A DNA stretch of 64,000 nt. Origin: Kitasatospora albolonga. Lineage in GTDB: Bacteria > Actinomycetota > Actinomycetes > Streptomycetales > Streptomycetaceae. Position 1 is the stretch's first letter; the number at the start of each line of letters is the position of its first letter. The DNA is taken from NCBI GenBank assembly GCA_002082585.1, contig CP020563.1:7062001-7126000 (forward strand), written 5' to 3'. The position numbers and the translations under genes were made by a program. The notes below the pieces were generated by a model. It did not search any database and had not been told where the DNA came from. It worked only from the letters and a program-made list of their open reading frames with translations. Below are positions 9,869 to 19,195 of this stretch, in pieces.

Positions 9869-9900
9869 TCGAGCCGCGCTCAAGCGGCTACCGGTCTCAT
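9869..9900 (+). promoter_or_regulatory. SARP-type promoter for the second exporter
   Basis: Heptamers TCGAGCC (9869) and TCAAGCG (9880) are 11 bp apart. After 8 bp comes TCTCAT (9895-9900) as the -10. The exporter starts at 9970. Confidence 0.75.
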
Positions 9901-9969
9901 GGACCTTTCCGGGACCCTGCGCGGGCCCCGGCCGACGGGGGATGGCAAACGCGACAGATGGGATCTCTG

Positions 9970-11664
9970 ATGACAGAAGCAGCCGCCGCCGCCCCGCCGC
10001 CGAAGGCGGGTCGACGGCAATGGATCGGGCTGGCGGTACTGGCGCTCCCCGCCATGCTCATCTCCATGGACATGACCGTCCTGTATCTGGCGGTACCGGC
10101 GCTCAGCGCGGACCTCGCCCCCAGCAGCTCGGAGCTGCTGTGGATTCTCGACATCTACGCCTTCCTGGTGGCCGGGTTCCTCATCACCATGGGCAGCCTC
10201 GGTGACCGCATCGGGCGCCGTCGGCTCCTGCTGATCGGCGCCACCGCCTTCGGTATCGCCTCCGTGGTGGCGGCGTACTCGAACACCGCCGAAATGCTCA
10301 TCGCCGCGCGCGCCCTGCTGGGTATCGCCGGTGCCACCCTGATGCCCTCCACGCTGGCCCTGATCCGGAACATGTTCCACGACCCGGCCCAGCGCGCCAC
10401 CGCCATCGCCGTGTGGATGACGGCCTTCATGGTCGGCATGTCCATCGGCCCCCTGGTCGGCGGGGCGTTCCTCACCAACTTCTGGTGGGGCTCGGTCTTC
10501 CTGATGGCCGTGCCCGCCATGGTGCTGCTCCTGGTGACGGCCCCGCTGCTGCTGCCCGAGTACAAGGACCCCAACCCGGGCCGGCTCGACCTGCTGAGCC
10601 TGGTGCTCTCCGTCGGCGCCATGATCACGCTGGTGTACGGCGTGAAGGAGCTGGCCAAGGACGGCATCGCCGTCGAGCCGCTGGTCTACGTCGCCGTGGG
10701 CGCGGCCCTCACCGCCGTGTTCATCCTGCGCCAGCGCTCGCTGGAGACGCCCCTGCTGGACCTCAAGCTCTTCAGCAACCGGAAGTTCAGCGCCTCGCTG
10801 GCGACCATGACGCTCGTGCTGTTCGCCATGGCCGGGATGTTCCTGTTCATGGCGCAGTACCTCCAGCTGATCCTCGGCATGTCCCCGTTCGAGGCGGGTC
10901 TGTGGACCCTGCCGCAGACGGCGGCCATGATGGTCGTCGGCGCGGTCACCCCGGCCCTGGTCAAGAAGTACCGGCCGGCCTATGTGATGGCCGCGGGCCT
11001 CGTCGTCGGTGTGATCGGCTGCTCCCTCTACACCCAGCTCGACGGCGGCCAGCTCGCCCTGCTGGTCACGGGCAACGTCATCTTCGCCCTGGGCATCGGA
11101 CCGATGACCATCATGGGCACGGACATGATCCTCGGCGCCGTACCGGCCGAGCGGGCGGGCGTCGCCTCCGCCATGTCCGAGACGAACCAGGAGTTCGGCA
11201 CCGCGCTCGGCGTCGCCGTCCTCGGCTCCATCGGCACCAGCGTCTACCGCAGCGACCTGGCCGAGCAGATGCCCGCCGGGGTCGACGCGCAGAGCGCGGA
11301 GATGGCGCGGGACACCCTCGGCGCGGCCCTCGCGGTCGCCGACAAGCTCCCCGGCGCCACCGGGGACGCGCTGACGGACGCGGCGCGCTCGGCGTTCACC
11401 CACGGCCTGCACGTGAACGCCACCGTCAGCGCCGTGCTCATCGGGATCGCGGCGGTGCTCGTCGCGGTGCTCCTCAAGCACGTCCGCCCGACCGCACCGG
11501 ACGGCGAGGCCGCCGGTTCCGGCACCCCGGACGGCGACAGCGCCGCCGAGGAGCCGAAGGCGGCGGCCGACGGCGCACCGGCCGCCGTGGCCTCCGGGGG
11601 CTCCCCGGCCGCCGACCCGGTGCGGGAACAGCCGGTGGCGGACGGGTCGTCCGTGGGCCGGTGA
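9970..11664 (+). CDS. MFS drug exporter with about 14 membrane segments
   Basis: This 564-residue permease belongs to the DHA2 family of drug/proton antiporters. It has MDMTVLYLAVPALSADL in helix 1, the loop motif GSLGDRIGRRRLL, and many hydrophobic helices up to about residue 510. A hydrophilic Ala/Pro/Glu tail of some 50 residues follows. ATG 9970 has GGGA six bases upstream; an in-frame ATG at 9958 adds four residues. It has its own SARP-type promoter and a long terminator. Export of the cluster product for self-protection is the likely role. Confidence 0.93.
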   Translation: MTEAAAAAPPPKAGRRQWIGLAVLALPAMLISMDMTVLYLAVPALSADLAPSSSELLWILDIYAFLVAGFLITMGSLGDRIGRRRLLLIGATAFGIASVVAAYSNTAEMLIAARALLGIAGATLMPSTLALIRNMFHDPAQRATAIAVWMTAFMVGMSIGPLVGGAFLTNFWWGSVFLMAVPAMVLLLVTAPLLLPEYKDPNPGRLDLLSLVLSVGAMITLVYGVKELAKDGIAVEPLVYVAVGAALTAVFILRQRSLETPLLDLKLFSNRKFSASLATMTLVLFAMAGMFLFMAQYLQLILGMSPFEAGLWTLPQTAAMMVVGAVTPALVKKYRPAYVMAAGLVVGVIGCSLYTQLDGGQLALLVTGNVIFALGIGPMTIMGTDMILGAVPAERAGVASAMSETNQEFGTALGVAVLGSIGTSVYRSDLAEQMPAGVDAQSAEMARDTLGAALAVADKLPGATGDALTDAARSAFTHGLHVNATVSAVLIGIAAVLVAVLLKHVRPTAPDGEAAGSGTPDGDSAAEEPKAAADGAPAAVASGGSPAADPVREQPVADGSSVGR

Positions 11665-11704
11665 GGCCCTCCTGACACCCCGGAGGCCCCCTCCGCCCAC
11701 CCCT

Positions 11705-11762
11705 CACGGCGAGAGCCGTACCCGAGAGCCGTACGCGGCACCCGGGTACGGCTCTCGCCGTG
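11705..11762 (+). terminator. Long perfect hairpin after the exporter
   Basis: A 20-bp perfect inverted repeat (11705-11724 with 11743-11762) has an 18-nt loop. It sits 40 bp after the exporter stop, with no T-run, and probably works as a hairpin terminator. Confidence 0.8.
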
Positions 11763-11808
11763 CGCGCGTCCCCCCCCCGGGCGGCCTCTCCCACCGCCCG
11801 AGGGCCTG

Positions 11809-11840
11809 GCGACCACTGCTCGAGCAGACCCTCCTACCGT
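11809..11840 (+). promoter_or_regulatory. SARP-type promoter for the second P450
   Basis: GCGACCA (11809) and TCGAGCA (11820) are 11 bp apart. An 8-bp gap leads to TACCGT (11835-11840). The P450 GTG is at 11924. Confidence 0.75.
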
Positions 11841-11923
11841 GCACCTGACCGTGCCAGACAGGCCGTGGCGGCAGCCGGGGGAGCACCCCGCCGCTCCCCG
11901 CGGCGACAGCGGAGGTGTCAAGC

Positions 11924-13150
11924 GTGTCTGCCCCTCGAGAAACCGACGTGTTCCCCTTCCCGGGCTCCTCCTACCGAGGGCCCGATCCGCGCTACGCGGA
12001 GCTGCGTGACGAAGAGCCGGTGGTGCGCGTGCGCACGGCGGGCGGTGTCGACGCCTGGCTGGTGACCCGCTACGAGCACGTGCGCGAACTCTCGGCCGAC
12101 CCCCGCCTCAGCCGCGCCCGGGCGTGCGGCCCCGGCGCCCCGCGGGTCGGCGGCACCATGCACACCACCCCGGAAATGATCATCTCGCTCGACTCGCCCG
12201 AGCACTCCCGGCTGCGGAAGCTGGTGGCCGGCGCGTTCACCCTGCGCCGGGTCGAACGGATGCGGGCGGGCGTCCAGCAGGTCGCCGACGAGCTGCTCGA
12301 CGCGATGCAGGCCCAGGGCGGACCGGTCGACCTGGTCCAGGCGCTGGCGGTGCCGCTGCCCCTCACCGTGATCGGCGAGCTCCTCGGTGTACCGCCGGCC
12401 GATCTGCGCGACTTCGAGAAGTGGGCGCGCGCCTTCGCCACCGTCGACGACCGTGCGGGCGGTGAGGAGTCCCTGGCCGGGCTCGCGAAGCTGAGCGAGT
12501 ACATCGTCGGCCTGGTCGCGGACAAGCGGGCCACCCCCACCGACGACATGCTCTCCGAGCTGATCGCGGCGCGCGACGAGGGCGACCGGCTCAGTGAGGC
12601 CGAGCTCGTCACCTTCGGCTTCACCCTGATCGGGGCCGGTTTCGACACCACCGCCAACCAGCTCGCCAACTCCGTCCTCGCCCTGCTCGTCGACCACCGC
12701 GACCAGTGGGACCGGCTCGCCGCCGACCCCGCCCTGATCCCCAAGGGCGTCGACGAACTCCTGCGCCACGTCAACCTCTTCGCCACCGACACCACCGGCT
12801 TCCCGCGCATCGCCGCCGCCGACATCGAGGTGGGCGGCGTGACGATCGCCGAAGGCGACGCCGTCCTGCTCGCCCTGGCCTCCGCCAACCGCGACCCCGC
12901 CGTCTTCGCCGACCCGGACCGGCTCGACCTGGACCGGGAGCGCAACCCGCACATCTCCTTCGGCCACGGGGTCCACCACTGCCTGGGCAAACACCTGGGC
13001 CGGATGGAGCTGGAGATCGCGCTGGAGGGCCTGCTGCGCCGCTTCCCCGATCTGCGGCTGGCCGTGCCGGAGCACGAACTGCCCTGGCACACGGGCGAGA
13101 TCAACCACACGCTCACCAGCCTGCCCGTGACCTGGGGAGAACCGGAGTGA
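11924..13150 (+). CDS. Cytochrome P450 (second of two)
   Basis: This 408-residue P450 is of the CYP105/107-like soluble type. It has I-helix GAGFDTT at residues 237-243, ExxR at Glu278/Arg281 (ELLR), and heme loop FGHGVHHCLG with Cys353. The start is GTG 11924, eight bases after GGAGG; a GTG at 11915 overlaps that site. It precedes the hexose dehydratase on the same strand. It would depend on the ferredoxin and reductase at 6.3-7.9 kb. Epoxidation or hydroxylation of the aglycone is expected, but the exact step is unknown. Confidence 0.95.
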   Translation: MSAPRETDVFPFPGSSYRGPDPRYAELRDEEPVVRVRTAGGVDAWLVTRYEHVRELSADPRLSRARACGPGAPRVGGTMHTTPEMIISLDSPEHSRLRKLVAGAFTLRRVERMRAGVQQVADELLDAMQAQGGPVDLVQALAVPLPLTVIGELLGVPPADLRDFEKWARAFATVDDRAGGEESLAGLAKLSEYIVGLVADKRATPTDDMLSELIAARDEGDRLSEAELVTFGFTLIGAGFDTTANQLANSVLALLVDHRDQWDRLAADPALIPKGVDELLRHVNLFATDTTGFPRIAAADIEVGGVTIAEGDAVLLALASANRDPAVFADPDRLDLDRERNPHISFGHGVHHCLGKHLGRMELEIALEGLLRRFPDLRLAVPEHELPWHTGEINHTLTSLPVTWGEPE

Positions 13151-13159
13151 CCGCCACGC

Positions 13160-13224
13160 ACCGCGCCTTCAGGGACCGTGCCTTCCGGCGGAGCCACGCC
13201 CTCCGGAACCGTGCCTTCCGGCGG
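13160..13224 (+). repeat. Short direct repeats between P450 and dehydratase genes
   Basis: ACCGTGCCTTCCGGCGG occurs exactly at 13175-13191 and 13208-13224 (33 bp apart). A degenerate third copy starts at 13160. No function is visible. Confidence 0.6.
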
Positions 13225-13250
13225 TACCCCGCACCGGCCGGGGCCCGGCC

Positions 13251-14639
13251 GTGAGCACGGCGGTCCGGCTCCTGCGGCCCCGGACGGACCCGGACCTCCC
13301 AGCCCGGCTCGCCCGCTCGGCCGCCGTACGCGAGGCCGGAGCCCAGCTGCGTACGGACGCGTTCGGCGCCTGGCTGGCCGAACGCCGCAGGGCGCACCGA
13401 TTCGCCGTCGAGCGCATCCCCTTCACCGCCCTCGACGGCTGGCGGTTCGACGGGGCCACCGGGGACCTGAGCCACCGCAGCGGCCGGTTCTTCACCGTGC
13501 GGGGCCTGCGGGTCCGGGTGGGCGAGGGCCCCTCGGGGGAGTGGGAGCAGCCGGTCATCGAACAGCCCGAGGTCGGCATCCTCGGCCTCCTGGCCAAGGA
13601 GTTCGACGGCGTCCTGCACTTCCTGATGCAGGCGAAGATGGAGCCGGGCAACCGCAATCTGCTCCAGCTCTCACCCACCGTGCAGGCCACCCGCAGCAAC
13701 TACACCCGGGTGCACCGGGGCGCCGGGGTACGCCACATCGAGCAGTTCGTCCGGCCGGAGCCCCACCGGGTGCTCGCCGATGTCCTCCAGTCCGAGCAGG
13801 GGTCCTGGTTCTACCGGAAGTCCAACCGGAACATGATCGTCGAGACCACCGACGACATCCCGCCGCACGAGGACTTCTGCTGGCTGACCCTCGGCCAGAT
13901 CGGCGAGCTGCTGCACCGGGACAACGTCGTCAACATGGACGCCCGTACGGTACTGGCCTGCGCCCCCGTCACCCCGCCCGAGGCAGGGGCCCTGCACCCC
14001 GACACCGAACTGCTCTCCTGGATCTCCGGCGAGCGCTCCCGGCACGAGGTGCGGACCGAACCGATGCCCCTCAAGGACGTACGGGGCTGGGTCCGGGACG
14101 ACCACGCCGTCCGGCACACCGACGGCCGCTACTTCCAGGTGGTCGCCGTCTCGGTCGAGGCGGGCAGCCGGGAGGTGAGCCGCTGGACCCAGCCCCTCCT
14201 GGAACCCCGCGGCCTCGGCCTCAACGCCTTCCTGACCCGCAGCTTCGACGGCGTACCGCATCTGCTGGCGCACGCCCGGGTCGAGGCGGGCTTCCTCGAC
14301 ACCATCGAGCTCGGCCCCACCGTCCAGTACACCCCGGACAACTACGCGCACCTCGCCCCCCGGGACCGGCCGCCGTTCCTGGACCTGGTGCTCCGCGCCG
14401 ACCCGGGCCGGTTCCGCTACGCCGCGCTGCACTCGGAGGAGGGCGGCCGGTTCCTCAACGCGGAGAGCCGCTACCTCTTCATGGAGTGCGGCGAGGACGA
14501 GGCACCGCTGCGGCCACCGCCGGGCTACCTCTGGATCACCCCCGGCCAGCTCGGCTCACTGGTCCGGCACGGCCACTACGTCGACGTGGAGGCCCGGACC
14601 CTGCTCTCCCTGCTCACCACGGGAGCTGTCACGCTCTGA
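13251..14639 (+). CDS. NDP-hexose 2,3-dehydratase
   Basis: This 462-residue protein has the internal duplication typical of the EryBVI/TylCVI/SnogH family. Two halves each carry a GFDG-like WxxxxGxFF segment, a QPxxE motif (WEQPVIEQ and WTQPLLEP), an EFDG/SFDG motif (KEFDGVLHFLMQAK and RSFDGVPHLLAHAR) and an E(P)G...LSPTVQ / E(A)G...LGPTVQ segment. It removes the C-2 hydroxyl of 4-keto-6-deoxyhexose, the first step to 2,6-dideoxysugars. GTG 13251 is the natural start. It probably shares the P450 transcript and ends at a bidirectional terminator. Confidence 0.93.
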   Translation: MSTAVRLLRPRTDPDLPARLARSAAVREAGAQLRTDAFGAWLAERRRAHRFAVERIPFTALDGWRFDGATGDLSHRSGRFFTVRGLRVRVGEGPSGEWEQPVIEQPEVGILGLLAKEFDGVLHFLMQAKMEPGNRNLLQLSPTVQATRSNYTRVHRGAGVRHIEQFVRPEPHRVLADVLQSEQGSWFYRKSNRNMIVETTDDIPPHEDFCWLTLGQIGELLHRDNVVNMDARTVLACAPVTPPEAGALHPDTELLSWISGERSRHEVRTEPMPLKDVRGWVRDDHAVRHTDGRYFQVVAVSVEAGSREVSRWTQPLLEPRGLGLNAFLTRSFDGVPHLLAHARVEAGFLDTIELGPTVQYTPDNYAHLAPRDRPPFLDLVLRADPGRFRYAALHSEEGGRFLNAESRYLFMECGEDEAPLRPPPGYLWITPGQLGSLVRHGHYVDVEARTLLSLLTTGAVTL

Positions 14640-14654
14640 CCGGCCGCCGCACAC

Positions 14655-14701
14655 AGGCCGATGCCCGGGCCCCCTCCGAAGGGGGGCCCGGGCATCGGCC
14701 T
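14655..14701. terminator. Bidirectional hairpin between convergent genes
   Basis: A stem of about 20 bp (14655-14674 with 14682-14701) has a 7-nt loop. It separates the dehydratase (plus) from the glycosyltransferase (minus). Confidence 0.85.
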
Positions 14702-14719
14702 TCTCGCTGCCCGCGCGAC

Positions 14720-15991
14720 TCACCGGGCCGGCAGCGGCGCCGTACGGTGCTGGGCGGCCAGCCGCTCCAGGGTCGGGACCACGTCCACCGGGCCCGGCAT
14801 CGCCAGCCACTCGGCGTGCAGGGTGTCGGCGCCCTTGCCGAAGACCGGCTCCTCGATCAGCCGCTCGATGCTCCGCCGGATCTCCTGCGGCGACTGCCGC
14901 GCGTAGTTCACCGAGAGCCCGCCGTCCCGGTCCGTCACATAGTCGGCGTACGCGGCGCACTCCAGCTCCCCGCTCGTCTCGATCAGCTGCGGCACCTTGT
15001 GCGCCACGGCCGCCGCGAAGGTGCCGCCGCCCCCGTGGTGCACCACGACGGAGCAGGTCTCGAACAGCTGGCTGAGCGGTACGAAGTCGACGGTACGGGT
15101 GTTCTCCGGGACCCGCTGGCCCTCCAGCTGAAGGGCGTCGAAGGTCGCGACGACCTCCGCGTCCAGACCCCCGACCGCCTCCAGCACGGAGCCGATCAGC
15201 TTCCGGTCGGCCATCCGCATCGCCCGCCCCGATATGCCGAGGGAGACCGCCACCCGGGGCCGCTCGGGGCGCGGGTGCAGCCAGCGCGGCAGCACCACAC
15301 CGCCCGAGAGGGGGACCCGGCGCACCGAGACGGTCCTCGGCGCGGTGGTCGGCAGCCGTAGCGCCTTCGGCGTCGGGTCGATGGTCCACTGGCCGAGCAC
15401 CAGCTCCTCGTCCACCGCCAGGCCGTACCGCTCGGCGATCGGCGCCACGATGGCCGCCGTCGGATCGGGGCCGCCCGCCGCGACGATGCGCTCCCTGCCC
15501 CAGGCCCAGTAGTCCGGCCCGCACAGGATGCGGGCGTGCGCGGCGCCGATCAGCCGGGCGGCCACGGCGGCGGCCGGCCACTGCTCCCACACCACCAGAT
15601 CGGGCTGCCACGCGCGGGCGAAGGCGACCACGTCGTCCACCCCCGGCGCGGCGCCCCCCGCCCCCGGGACGGTGTTGTACATCCGCACCGCCCCCAGGAA
15701 GAGGGTGAACATCTCCGCGGCGGGCCGGTCCGCCGGGTCGCTCGCCAGCAGCTCCAGAAGCCGCTCGCTCTCCTCCTCGTCGGGCATGAACTCCTCGGCC
15801 CCGGCCAGCGGGGTCATCGTCTCCTCGGTGCCGATCCCGACCGCCGTCAGCCCGGCCGCCGTGATGGCCCGGGTGAGAAGGGGGTGGGAGGCCACGCAGA
15901 CCTCGTGGCCCGCGCTCTGGAGCGCCAGGGCGAGCGGCACCGCGGGGTAGAGGTGCGCCGCCATCGGCCAGATGGTGAACATGATGCGCAT
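14720..15991 (-). CDS. Glycosyltransferase (GT1, antibiotic type), first of two
   Basis: This 423-residue protein is a GT-B enzyme of the EryCIII/DesVII/UrdGT2-like group. The N-terminus MRIMFTIWPMAAHLYPAVPLALAL is the acceptor-side start. The C-terminal half has VDFVPLSQLFETCSVVVHHGGGGTF around residue 320, which is the nucleotide-sugar binding signature. It would attach a deoxysugar to the aromatic aglycone, possibly as a C-glycoside. It is transcribed alone from a divergent SARP-type promoter and ends at a shared hairpin. A second glycosyltransferase at 22.6 kb suggests two sugars. Confidence 0.93.
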   Translation of the reverse strand: MRIMFTIWPMAAHLYPAVPLALALQSAGHEVCVASHPLLTRAITAAGLTAVGIGTEETMTPLAGAEEFMPDEEESERLLELLASDPADRPAAEMFTLFLGAVRMYNTVPGAGGAAPGVDDVVAFARAWQPDLVVWEQWPAAAVAARLIGAAHARILCGPDYWAWGRERIVAAGGPDPTAAIVAPIAERYGLAVDEELVLGQWTIDPTPKALRLPTTAPRTVSVRRVPLSGGVVLPRWLHPRPERPRVAVSLGISGRAMRMADRKLIGSVLEAVGGLDAEVVATFDALQLEGQRVPENTRTVDFVPLSQLFETCSVVVHHGGGGTFAAAVAHKVPQLIETSGELECAAYADYVTDRDGGLSVNYARQSPQEIRRSIERLIEEPVFGKGADTLHAEWLAMPGPVDVVPTLERLAAQHRTAPLPAR

Positions 15992-16045
15992 CAGGCTCTG
16001 TCCTTAGGTAGTCGGTGGTTCGCAACAGGAAGTCGGTGTCGCGCG

Positions 16046-16077
16046 ACGGTGGCAGGTGGCCCTCGACGGGATCTGGA
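16046..16077 (-). promoter_or_regulatory. SARP-type promoter for the first glycosyltransferase
   Basis: On the minus strand, TCCAGAT (16077-16071) and TCGAGGG (16066-16060) are 11 bp apart. After 8 bp follows CACCGT (16051-16046). Confidence 0.65.
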
Positions 16078-16097
16078 GCCCCGGTCCACCTGCGCGC

Positions 16098-16129
16098 TCC
16101 AGCCGGACTTGAGCGCGGTGCGCGATAGT
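16098..16129 (+). promoter_or_regulatory. SARP-type promoter for DNA glycosylase 1
   Basis: TCCAGCC (16098) and TTGAGCG (16109) are 11 bp apart. After 8 bp follows GATAGT (16124-16129). It diverges from the glycosyltransferase promoter. Confidence 0.7.
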
Positions 16130-16167
16130 GGGAGGTCGCTGCCGAACCCCCTTGAGGAGCACAGAAC

Positions 16168-17343
16168 ATGAACGACCGTCCGGCCGAGGTGCCCGTACTC
16201 CCATGGGCCGGGGTGTCCGCGCGGCGGCTCCAGCGCAGCTCGCTGGCGCCGACGGGCACGGCCACCGGGCCCGCCGACGTGGTGGCCCGGCTCTGCGGCG
16301 CCCACGCCCAGGTGCTCTCGGCCGCCGAACTCTCCGTGGGGCTGCGGCTGTCGGACACCACCAGGGCCGGGGTGCGCGAGGCGCTGTGGACGGAGCGGAC
16401 GCTCGTCAAGACGTACGGGCCGCGCGGCACGGTCCATCTGCTGCCCACCCGCGACCTGCCCATGTGGACGGGCGCGCTCTCCGCCCTCCCGCCGTCGTCC
16501 GGCAACGCGCGCGGCGGTCAGCAGCTCCTCACCCCCGAGCAGATCGAGCAGGTGATCGCCGCCGTCGCGGACTCCCTGAAGGACGCGGAGCTCACCGCCG
16601 ACGAGCTGACGGAAGCCATCGTCGAACGCACCGGCTCCTGGGCCGCCGACCCGGTCATGGAAGCCTTCCAGGGCAAGTGGCCGCGCTGGCGGGCCGTCAT
16701 GGACATCGCCGCCAACCGGGGCGCGCTCTGCTTCGGGGAGACCCGCGGGCGCAAGGCCACGTACACCAACCCGCACCGCTGGCTGCCCGGCTTCACCCCG
16801 CTCGAGGGCCCGGCCGCGCTCGCCGCCCTCGTCACGTCCTACCTCCACGCCTTCGGGCCCGCCACGCCCCAGCACTTCGCCCGGTGGCTGGCCGCGCCCC
16901 GCCGCTGGGCCACCGATCTGTTCGCCTCGCTCGGCGACGCCCTCCAGGAGGTGGAGCTGGCGGGGGAGCGGGCCTGGGTGGTCGCCGGGGACACCGATGT
17001 GCCCGACGGACCGCCGCGCGGACTGGTGCTGCTGCCGTACTTCGACGCGTACGTGGTCGGCTGCCACCCGCGCGCCCTGCTCTACCCCGGAGCGGCGTCC
17101 GAGCGCGCCCTCGCGGCGGGCCAGGCGGGGAACTTCCCCGTGCTCCTCGTCGACGGGGAGGTCGCGGGCGTCTGGCACCAGCGCCGCTCCGGCAAGAAGC
17201 TGTTCATCACCGTGGAGGAGATCACCCCGCTGACCGGCGTCCGGCGCAAGGAGCTCGACGAACAGGCGGCCCGGGTCGGCGAGATCCTGGAGGGCCGCAC
17301 CGAGCTGACCCTCGCCAAGGTGACGGTCGGGCCCCACGCCTGA
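16168..17343 (+). CDS. HTH_42/AlkZ-like DNA glycosylase (HAQ type), likely self-resistance
   Basis: This 391-residue protein matches the winged-helix HTH_42 family that includes YcaQ and AlkZ. A triple HAQ (residues 46-48, in LCGAHAQ) stands where AlkZ has QxQ and YcaQ has QxD. RGTVHLLPTRDLPMW near residue 90, FGPATPQHFARWL and the final segment with LVDGEVAGVWHQRR are shared family features. Known members excise bulky N7-alkylguanine adducts or crosslinks made by the producer's own genotoxin. It has its own SARP-type promoter and sits among the sugar genes. The exact substrate is inference. Confidence 0.85.
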   Translation: MNDRPAEVPVLPWAGVSARRLQRSSLAPTGTATGPADVVARLCGAHAQVLSAAELSVGLRLSDTTRAGVREALWTERTLVKTYGPRGTVHLLPTRDLPMWTGALSALPPSSGNARGGQQLLTPEQIEQVIAAVADSLKDAELTADELTEAIVERTGSWAADPVMEAFQGKWPRWRAVMDIAANRGALCFGETRGRKATYTNPHRWLPGFTPLEGPAALAALVTSYLHAFGPATPQHFARWLAAPRRWATDLFASLGDALQEVELAGERAWVVAGDTDVPDGPPRGLVLLPYFDAYVVGCHPRALLYPGAASERALAAGQAGNFPVLLVDGEVAGVWHQRRSGKKLFITVEEITPLTGVRRKELDEQAARVGEILEGRTELTLAKVTVGPHA

Positions 17344-17351
17344 GCGGTGGC

Positions 17352-17390
17352 GCTCCCCGGGGGCTCGTGCCGGTCGGCCGCCCGGGGAGC
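17352..17390. terminator. Hairpin between convergent genes
   Basis: A 10-bp stem (17352-17361 with 17381-17390) with a 19-nt loop lies between the plus-strand glycosylase and the minus-strand ketoreductase. Confidence 0.55.
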
Positions 17391-17399
17391 ACCGGTCGT

Positions 17400-18344
17400 T
17401 CAGGCGTGCCACATATCGGCGAGAGAGGTGCGCAGCGGGACCCGGGGCGACCAGCCCAGCAGACGCGCCGCGCGCCGGTTGTCGACCCGCATCCAGTCGC
17501 CGCCCAGCCCCGCCACGGGGCGCAGATCCTGCTCGACGGCCCCGGCCGGCAGCCCGGAGACGCCGAGGAACAGGTCCACCAGCTCCTGGAGCGGGGTCGC
17601 GACCCCGCTGCCGATGTTGACGGCCCGGCCGTTCACCGGGGAGGCGGCGGCCAGCACGACGGCCCGCGCCACATCGCGTACGTCCACGAAGTCCCGGCGG
17701 GCCCCGCGCGCGACGGTCAGCCGCACCCCCGGCTCGCCCGCCGCCGCCGCGCGCAGCCGGGACAGCAGCGTGCCCAGGAAGGCCGCCGACGACGGATGCG
17801 GCCCGCAGACGTTGGCGAGCCGCAGCACCACGGCGGAGACCCGCCCCGAACGCGCCGCGTCCAGCACGGCCCGGGTCCCGGCGAGCCTGCTGCGGGTGTA
17901 GACGTTCACCGGGGCGGGCGTCAGCGTCTCGTCCATCAAGGTGCCGTCGGGGACCGGCCCGTACTCGTGCATCGACCCCAGATGGACCAGCCGGGGGGAC
18001 CGGGGGAGCTCGGCCAGTGCCTTCAACAGCCCTTCCACGGCATGGACGTTGGCGGCGATCATCTCCTCGTCGGAGCGGTCCCAGCCGTCGGTCGCGTTGG
18101 CCCCGTCCGTGGCGTTCACCACGATCCCGATCCGCTCCTCGCGCAGCAGCTCCGCGAGGGCGCCGGGGCCGGCCGTGGTCAGGTCGAGCCTGCGGAACGC
18201 CCCCGGGGGCAGATGGGCGGCCTCGTTGCGGGCCAGGGCGAGGACCTCGTGGCCCCGCTCGGCGAAGGCGGCCGGGAGATGGCGGCCGATCCAGCCGGTG
18301 CCGCCGATGACGGCGACCCGGGCGGGGCGCGGAAGCTCAGTCAC
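17400..18344 (-). CDS. NAD-dependent epimerase/dehydratase family, probable NDP-hexose 4-ketoreductase
   Basis: This 314-residue protein is an extended short-chain dehydrogenase. The N-terminal Rossmann loop is VIGGTGWIGRHL, and the catalytic region has HLGSMHEYG followed by YTRSR, with arginine in the usual YxxxK lysine position. RLANVCGPH and RDFVDVRDVARA are typical of sugar epimerases and 4-ketoreductases. It lies 6 bp after the N-methyltransferase and ends the operon begun by DNA glycosylase 2. It likely reduces the 4-keto group of the deoxysugar late in its synthesis. A role as epimerase cannot be excluded. Confidence 0.8.
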   Translation of the reverse strand: MTELPRPARVAVIGGTGWIGRHLPAAFAERGHEVLALARNEAAHLPPGAFRRLDLTTAGPGALAELLREERIGIVVNATDGANATDGWDRSDEEMIAANVHAVEGLLKALAELPRSPRLVHLGSMHEYGPVPDGTLMDETLTPAPVNVYTRSRLAGTRAVLDAARSGRVSAVVLRLANVCGPHPSSAAFLGTLLSRLRAAAAGEPGVRLTVARGARRDFVDVRDVARAVVLAAASPVNGRAVNIGSGVATPLQELVDLFLGVSGLPAGAVEQDLRPVAGLGGDWMRVDNRRAARLLGWSPRVPLRTSLADMWHA

Positions 18345-18350
18345 CGCGGT

Positions 18351-19091
18351 TCACCGGCCGCGCCCCAGGGTCGCGGCGAACATGCCGACCTTCGCGCCGC
18401 GTTCGCGGTAGTGCACGGTGCAGCCCGCCCGCTCGAAGGCGGTCTCGTACTCCCGGCGGGTGAACAGCTTCAGGTCGTGGCTGTCGATGAAGTGCTCCAC
18501 ACCGGAGGCGGGGTCGGCGACGAGGTAGTGCGCGACCACCCGGGCGATGTCCCCCTCCTCCCGGGTGGCGTGCGAGATCCGGGAGATGGTCCGCCCGCCC
18601 TCGGTGGCCAGGGTGCTCATGATCTGCCCGGGCACGAACGTGTCGGGGAAGTACCAGGGTTCCAGGACGACGACCCCGCCCGGGTTGAGGTGGCGGACGA
18701 AGCTCTCCGCCGCGGAGTTCAGCTCGCCGGTGTCGTGCAGATAGCCGACGGAGCTGAACATGCAGGTGATGGCGTCGAACGTGCGCTCCAGCCGGAAGTC
18801 GGCCATATCGCCCTGGTGGACGGGCACGCCCGGCAGATTGTGCCGGGCCAGGCGCACCATGTCCGCGGAGACGTCCACCCCCTCCACATGGGCGAAGTCC
18901 TCCCGGAAGTACCGCAGATGGGGACCGTTGCCGCAGGCCACGTCCAGCAGGGACCGGGCATCGTTGCCGAACTCCCGGATGAGGGACCGGGCTTCGTCGG
19001 ACTCCGCCCGGTAGTCCTTGCGGCGCGCCCGGTACACGGCCTCGTAGATCTCGGCATGGGCGTAGATCTCGCCGAGACTCTTTCTGCTCAT
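18351..19091 (-). CDS. SAM-dependent N,N-dimethyltransferase for an aminosugar
   Basis: This 246-residue class I methyltransferase resembles DesVI/TylM1. It begins with YAHAEIYEAVYRARRKDY, the family start that contacts the sugar nucleotide. It then has the SAM loop LLDVACGNGPHL near residue 50, VDVSADMVRLAR, and MFSSVGYL. Such enzymes methylate the amino group of an NDP-aminosugar, usually twice. The aminotransferase at 28.5 kb would make the substrate. SAM would come from the metK/ahcY/metH set. It lies between a ketoreductase and a DNA glycosylase on one strand. Confidence 0.9.
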   Translation of the reverse strand: MSRKSLGEIYAHAEIYEAVYRARRKDYRAESDEARSLIREFGNDARSLLDVACGNGPHLRYFREDFAHVEGVDVSADMVRLARHNLPGVPVHQGDMADFRLERTFDAITCMFSSVGYLHDTGELNSAAESFVRHLNPGGVVVLEPWYFPDTFVPGQIMSTLATEGGRTISRISHATREEGDIARVVAHYLVADPASGVEHFIDSHDLKLFTRREYETAFERAGCTVHYRERGAKVGMFAATLGRGR

Positions 19092-19195
19092 CGGAACCCC
19101 TTCCGGCTGCCGCGGCCGCCCGGTGGATTCCGGGCGGCACACGCCCGCGATGCTGGCCCGCGCCGCTGGACCGCCCATGGAGTCCGGCTCAGGGC